Part shown: piece by piece, positions 5,663-8,494 of the stretch | Layout of the letters: every line of letters begins with the position of its first letter | Position numbering within the stretch: position 1 is the first letter of the stretch | Origin: Syntrophaceae bacterium | Lineage (GTDB): Bacteria > Desulfobacterota > SM23-61 | DNA: 8,494 nucleotides | Assembly (NCBI GenBank): GCA_003154025.1 | Contig: PMCE01000214.1 | Span: forward strand, 9,143 to 17,636 | Direction of reading: 5' to 3' | Notes under the pieces: model-generated | Databases searched by the model: none | What the model was told of the DNA's origin: nothing | The model's input: the letters and a program-made list of their open reading frames with translations, nothing else | Position numbers and translations under genes: made by a program

Positions 5663-6676
5663 ATGTTGAAAAAGCTTTGGATCATTCTATTTAGCCTCCT
5701 ATTTTTTATAGGAGCCGGCCAGGTCTTGGCCGACGAAATCGTCCTGGAGAACGGAAACGTTCTGACCGGCACCATCGAAAAGGTGGAAGGGGGGAAATTA
5801 TTCCTTAAGACCGATTATTCCCAACCGATTGAGATCCAGATTTCGAAGATCAAGAAGATCACCACCCACAAGGCGGTGGACTTGTACCTGACCAGCGGGG
5901 AATTGGTCAAGGGCAAGGTTCAAACCGCGGAGGATGGAAAATTGGTGGTCGAGCCCGCCCCCGGACAGACCCCCGCGACGGTCGAATTGCAGGATGTGGC
6001 CGGCTTCAACGCTCCTCCGAAAGCTCCCCCCAATTGGAGGGGGAACATCTCTCTTGGAGGGACCCAGCAGACCGGGAATACCCAGCGAAAATCCGCCTCG
6101 GTGGGGGGAGAGGCCCTCTATAAGGTCGATTCCGAGCGGTTCACGGCTCGGTTTCTGTGGAACTATGCCCGGGACAAGGATACCGTCACCGCGCAGAATA
6201 CCTACGGTCTCCTAAAGTATGACCATTTTTTCAGCAAGAGATTCTACGGCTACCTGGCGGGGGAAGGGTTCAACGACAAGTTCCAAAACTGGAGGTTCAG
6301 ATACCTGGTCGGCCCGGGCGTAGGCTATCAGATCTGGGATGATGACGTGAAATTCTTCCTGGTGGAAAGCGGTTTGGCCTATGGTTATGAGGATCGATAC
6401 ACAGGGCAGAATAAAGATTATCTGACCGCCAGGCTGGCCACGGACATCCGGTACAAGTTCGGCAAATATATTTCGGTAGGGGATAACCTGACGATTTATC
6501 CCAGCCTGAGTTACGGAGGGCAGTATACGCTGCGGAACGAAGCCTACATCCTCTCCCCCTTGGGAGCGGGCTGGAATCTGAAGCTCTCCAACATTTGGGC
6601 CCGGAACAGCGACCCGTCGCCCGGAATCCTGAAAGATGATTTGCAATGGATCCTGGCCCTGCAGTATGCTTTTTAA
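5663..6676 (+). CDS. DUF481 (YdiY-type) outer-membrane beta-barrel protein
   Basis: The chosen ATG at 5663 has a near-perfect Shine-Dalgarno AAAGGAGG (5649-5656) and gives 338 residues beginning with a clear signal peptide: MLKK, a hydrophobic core to about residue 20, and a VLA cleavage site before Asp24. An in-frame ATG at 5549 would bury this signal and is rejected. Residues 24-68 and 72-116 look like two related small beta repeats ('V-L-E-NG-x-L-TGTI' and 'L-L-TSGELVKGKV'). A short Pro-rich linker leads into the DUF481 barrel from about 125 ('WRGNISLGGTQQTGNT'), with alternating aromatic strands to a terminal phenylalanine (LQYAF), the usual sign for outer-membrane insertion. Members are annotated as YdiY or salt-induced outer membrane proteins; their function is poorly defined. 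The gene appears monocistronic, and mscL follows after 122 bases of hairpins. Confidence 0.88.
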   Translation: MLKKLWIILFSLLFFIGAGQVLADEIVLENGNVLTGTIEKVEGGKLFLKTDYSQPIEIQISKIKKITTHKAVDLYLTSGELVKGKVQTAEDGKLVVEPAPGQTPATVELQDVAGFNAPPKAPPNWRGNISLGGTQQTGNTQRKSASVGGEALYKVDSERFTARFLWNYARDKDTVTAQNTYGLLKYDHFFSKRFYGYLAGEGFNDKFQNWRFRYLVGPGVGYQIWDDDVKFFLVESGLAYGYEDRYTGQNKDYLTARLATDIRYKFGKYISVGDNLTIYPSLSYGGQYTLRNEAYILSPLGAGWNLKLSNIWARNSDPSPGILKDDLQWILALQYAF

Positions 6677-6687
6677 CCTCACCTTCT

Positions 6688-6726
6688 CCCCCTCCCTCCG
6701 GCGGGAATGGACCGGAAGGGAGGGGG
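6688..6726 (+). terminator. Strong GC-rich hairpin after the DUF481 gene
   Basis: CCCCCTCCCT (6688-6697) pairs with AGGGAGGGGG (6717-6726). An inner CCGG/CCGG pairing after a one-base bulge leaves a 10-nt loop. It lies 11 bases after the stop codon. No U-tract follows on the plus strand, so it may be a rho-assisted terminator or a 3' stabilising stem. Confidence 0.5.
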
Positions 6727-6747
6727 CCCCTTGGCGCTTTATGATGA

Positions 6748-6770
6748 ATCGCGGGGGGTTACCCCGCGAT
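6748..6770. repeat. Inverted repeat in the mscL leader
   Basis: ATCGCGGGG pairs with CCCCGCGAT around the 5-nt loop GGTTA. Flanking GATGAAT and ATTCATC can extend pairing beyond an unpaired stretch on the 3' side. It ends about 15 bases before the mscL Shine-Dalgarno (GGAGGG, 6788-6793). It may be a REP-like element, an extra terminator for the preceding gene, or a leader stem affecting mscL. Confidence 0.55.
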
Positions 6771-6798
6771 ATCAATTCATCCCTGAAAGGAGGGCATT

Positions 6799-7254
6799 AT
6801 GTTAAAGGAATTCAAAGAATTTGCTATGAAGGGAAATGTTTTGGACATGGCCGTTGGCATCATCATTGGCGCGGCGTTCGGGCTCATCATTGCTTCCCTG
6901 GTGAATGATGTGATCATGCCGCCCATCGGATTGCTCCTGGGTAACGTAGATTTCTCCAATATTTTTGCGGTTCTCAAAGAGGGAAAGATACCGGGGCCCT
7001 ACGCCTCCGTTGCAGCCGCCAAAACGGCCGGAGCGGTTACGATGAATTTTGGCGTGTTCATTAATACGATCATTAATTTCCTGATCGTGGCCTTTGCCAT
7101 TTTTATGCTTATCCGCACGGTCAACCGCTTAAAGAGGCAGGAAGCGGCTCCGCCGGCTGTCCCGACGACAAAAGATTGTTCCTTTTGTTTCACCGCGATT
7201 CCCATCAAAGCTACCCGTTGTCCCAACTGCACTTCCGATTTAAAAAAGGCGTAA
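6799..7254 (+). CDS. mscL: Large-conductance mechanosensitive channel MscL with cysteine-rich tail
   Basis: This 151-residue protein starts 5 nt after GGAGGG. The MscL signature is complete: an amphipathic N-terminal helix '[27 protein letters not shown]' broken across residues 2-28, the first membrane helix with the pore glycines to about 45 including the '[10 protein letters not shown]' turn, a periplasmic loop (about 50-82), and the second helix (84-107). It opens under high membrane tension to release solutes during osmotic downshock. In place of the usual C-terminal helix of the E. coli protein there is a tail with Cys127, Cys130, Cys141 and Cys144 (CxxC-x10-CxxC), spaced like a small zinc ribbon. 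From memory such tails occur in a subset of bacterial MscL proteins. The cytoplasmic tail could bind zinc or respond to redox, which is inference. The last codons overlap a short intergenic repeat, and a terminator follows. Confidence 0.95.
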   Translation: MLKEFKEFAMKGNVLDMAVGIIIGAAFGLIIASLVNDVIMPPIGLLLGNVDFSNIFAVLKEGKIPGPYASVAAAKTAGAVTMNFGVFINTIINFLIVAFAIFMLIRTVNRLKRQEAAPPAVPTTKDCSFCFTAIPIKATRCPNCTSDLKKA

Positions 7255-7280
7255 GGCACCGGGCGCAAGGCGTAGGGGCC
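7248..7280. repeat. Imperfect GGCGYAAGGC repeat over the mscL stop
   Basis: GGCGTAAGGCACC (7248-7260) is followed by GGGCGCAAGGCGTAGGGG, so a GGCG(T/C)AAGGC unit occurs twice and part of a third is present. The TAA stop of mscL at 7252-7254 lies in the first unit. The tract resembles low-complexity spacers I recall from environmental bacterial genomes. It is non-coding apart from the last mscL codons. Confidence 0.5.
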
Positions 7281-7305
7281 CAATTCTGAACCGAGTAAGG
7301 AAATA

Positions 7306-7347
7306 AAAAGGGGGCAGCCAGTGATTCCTCCTTGGCTACCCCCTTTT
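7306..7347 (+). terminator. Intrinsic terminator of mscL, possibly bidirectional
   Basis: AAAAGGGGGCAGCCA (7306-7320) pairs with TGGCTACCCCCTTTT (7333-7347) around a 12-nt loop, with one C-A mismatch. On the plus strand the stem ends in TTTT. On the minus strand it ends in TTTTT ATTT, so it could also stop leftward transcripts. Confidence 0.75.
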
Positions 7348-7492
7348 AAGCGCTTACCGCTTAAATTGATGCTTTTTTGGCATCAAATTTATATGGCTGC
7401 GGCCGAAACCCTTTGCCAGCAAGGGGTTTCATCGTATTTTGAGAATCTCAACTTTTTGGTTCTGGCTATGCCAGGTTAGGGTTTACCCCTGG
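7348..7492. other. Hairpin-rich non-coding segment between two terminators
   Basis: No open frame here looks like a gene. Three stem-loops are visible: TTGATGC/GCATCAA around TTTTTTG (7366-7386), GAAACCCTTTGC/GCAAGGGGTTTC with one wobble pair (7405-7430), and CTGGC/GCCAG around TAT (7462-7474), followed by GGTTAGGGTTTACCCCTGG. The segment may be an intergenic repeat family or a small structured RNA. I cannot match it to a known RNA. Confidence 0.35.
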
Positions 7493-7532
7493 AAAAAATA
7501 GGTGGGCCCGGGAAGATTTCGAAGCCACCTAT
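7493..7532 (-). terminator. Intrinsic terminator of the small exported protein gene
   Basis: On the minus strand, ATAGGTGG (7525-7532) and CCACCTAT (7498-7505) form an 8-bp stem, with CCCGGG and TTCGAA in the loop region. The second arm runs directly into TTTTTT (7493-7498). It lies 23 bases beyond the stop codon at 7556, a standard rho-independent arrangement. Confidence 0.8.
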
Positions 7533-7555
7533 CATTCATCTCGGATGCATTATGA

Positions 7556-7843
7556 TTACTTCTTCTTGGGGACTTCCTTGGGCGGTTCCTTCACCTCGAC
7601 GGATACGGCTATCATTTTGTACATAACGGTGACCTTGGCTCCTTTTTTTATCTCTCCACCGGTCACCTTTACATCTTTATCGAAGGCAATTTCATGTTTC
7701 TCGTCCTTCCCCTTCAGCACGGTGATATGGTCCCCGTCGAACTCCAGCACCGGGCCCGTCACCTGGTAGCTCTTGGGCGCCCCAGCCAGGGCAAAGGTAG
7801 CAATCAAGAGAACCACTCCAACCACCATCATGATCCGTTTCAT
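7556..7843 (-). CDS. Small exported protein with an OB-like/DUF5666-like domain
   Basis: The chosen ATG at 7843 follows a strong AAAGGAGGG at 7849-7857 and gives 95 residues. The frame stays open upstream to 7924, but that part has no ribosome binding site and would hide the signal peptide. Residues 1-20 form a signal peptide (MKRIMM, hydrophobic run, ALA before Gly21). The mature part is about 60 residues of probable beta strands: 'YQVTGPVLEFDGDHITVLKG', then 'HEIAFDKDVKVTGG', then 'KKGAKVTVMYK', ending in a Lys/Pro/Glu-rich tail (PPKEVPKKK). The G-V-x-x-D-x-x-ITV...V-x-G...KKG-x-V-x-V pattern resembles small OB-like domains such as DUF5666, a weak match. It is likely periplasmic. Its function is unknown. 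It lies 81 bases beyond the YjgR-like gene on the same strand and has its own terminator. Confidence 0.75.
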   Translation of the reverse strand: MKRIMMVVGVVLLIATFALAGAPKSYQVTGPVLEFDGDHITVLKGKDEKHEIAFDKDVKVTGGEIKKGAKVTVMYKMIAVSVEVKEPPKEVPKKK

Positions 7844-7924
7844 AAAAACCCTCCTTTGGTTTGGGATTAAAACCCGAATCTTAAGCCATGGGGCAAAAGA
7901 AGTAAATAGGAAATTTCCCCCCAT

Positions 7925-8494
7925 TTAACGCTTCCTGCTACCCCCAAATAGGGAGCCTAGGACGCCCCGAATAATCTGCCTTCCGATCTGGCTTCCGATG
8001 GCATGGGCGGCACTCTTGGCCATGGCCCCGACAATGACCTCCACCTCGGATTTGGGGGCTGCCCCCCGGCCCCTTGAGGGGGCGGGAACTTCCATTGCGG
8101 AATGTTTATCCTCCGCCCGCGCCTTGAGCTTTTCAAAGGCCGATTCCCGGTCCACAATCTTCTCGTAATGGCCGTAAAGAGTGGAGCCCTGAATGATCTT
8201 GGACCGTTCTTCCGGGGAGAGGGGGGTCAGACGGCTTTGGGGCGGATAGACCAGGGCCCGCTCCACTACCGTGGGAGATCCTTTTTCATCCAGCACGGAG
8301 ACCAAAGCCTCTCCTACTTCCAGCTCGGTAATCACTTTGGCCACATTGAGCTTGGGATTGGCGCGGAAGGTATCGGCAGCCGCCTTCACGGTCTTCTGGT
8401 CCCGGGGGGTGAATGCCCGTAGGGCATGCTGGACCCTGTTTCCCAGCTGGCCCAGCACGGTCTCCGGTACATCCAGGGGGTTCTGGGTGATGAA
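7925..8494 (-). CDS. C-terminal part of a YjgR/HerA-like ATPase (DUF853 family), cut by window edge
   Basis: The visible 189 residues are the 3' end of a gene that begins beyond the right edge, and the frame is open to the last base. It starts 'FITQNPLDVPETVLGQLGNRVQHALRAFTPRDQK', a block split here across two motifs: 'TQNPLDVPE', typical of the last part of HerA-like P-loop ATPases, and 'GNRVQHALRAFTP', which carries the conserved arginine presumed to reach a neighbouring subunit. 'ITELEVGEALVSVLDEKGSP' and 'VERALVYPP' follow, then a DRESAFEKL segment, a Pro/Gly-rich linker, and the characteristic tail 'SQIGRQIIRGVLGSLFGG' ending in basic residues. The family is annotated as DUF853 or helicase HerA-like (E. 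coli YjgR), cytoplasmic, with an unsettled role. The Walker motifs would be outside the window. Full-length members are about 500 residues. Confidence 0.88.
   Translation of the reverse strand, partial: FITQNPLDVPETVLGQLGNRVQHALRAFTPRDQKTVKAAADTFRANPKLNVAKVITELEVGEALVSVLDEKGSPTVVERALVYPPQSRLTPLSPEERSKIIQGSTLYGHYEKIVDRESAFEKLKARAEDKHSAMEVPAPSRGRGAAPKSEVEVIVGAMAKSAAHAIGSQIGRQIIRGVLGSLFGGSRKR

Noticed and set aside
6212..6775. 187-codon minus-strand frame antisense to the DUF481 barrel
   Set aside because: It has no ribosome binding site or domain and is opposite a well-supported outer-membrane protein gene.
7844..7924. Upstream extension of the small exported protein to 7924
   Set aside because: It has no ribosome binding site, and the signal peptide and strong Shine-Dalgarno mark the ATG at 7843.

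Overview
The window looks like chromosomal DNA from a moderately GC-rich, probably anaerobic bacterium of the old Deltaproteobacteria (Desulfobacterota, Syntrophobacterales-like). This is inferred from gene content and from recognisable intergenic repeat styles; no rRNA or other phylogenetic marker is present. I see no tRNA, rRNA, CRISPR array, insertion sequence or prophage structural module.

Layout. Positions 1-323 hold a probable promoter and a long structured leader. Its last hairpin covers the ribosome binding site of a two-gene operon: a DUF6125-like protein (324-839) and a protein with a domain I associate with contractile injection or phage-tail-like loci (856-1383). The next 370 bases contain, on the minus strand, the last 68 codons of a penicillin-acylase-family gene whose 5' part is gone (1420-1626), then a promoter for an SDR enzyme resembling type II 3-hydroxyacyl-CoA dehydrogenase (1752-2519). 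After a repeat-filled spacer comes a PaaI-like hotdog thioesterase (2694-3152). Convergent to it is a fused ADP-forming acyl-CoA synthetase (3228-5327, minus). A divergent intergenic region leads to a DUF481 outer-membrane beta-barrel protein (5663-6676), then MscL with a C-terminal four-cysteine zinc-ribbon-like tail (6799-7254). The right end holds terminators and hairpins, a small exported protein (7556-7843, minus) and the 3' end of a YjgR/HerA-like ATPase gene (7925 to the window edge, minus).

Working together. The dehydrogenase, thioesterase and ADP-forming synthetase fit acyl-CoA metabolism: oxidation of a 3-hydroxyacyl-CoA, release of CoA from stalled or excess thioesters, and recovery of ATP from an acyl-CoA. 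They are not one operon, so this link is inference. The DUF481 protein, MscL and the small exported protein are envelope functions.

The least ordinary features are the structured leader with a sequestered Shine-Dalgarno, the decayed acylase tail, three different short repeats that touch stop codons, the cysteine-tailed MscL, and a hairpin-rich segment between two terminators. I found no clear new defence or mobile system.
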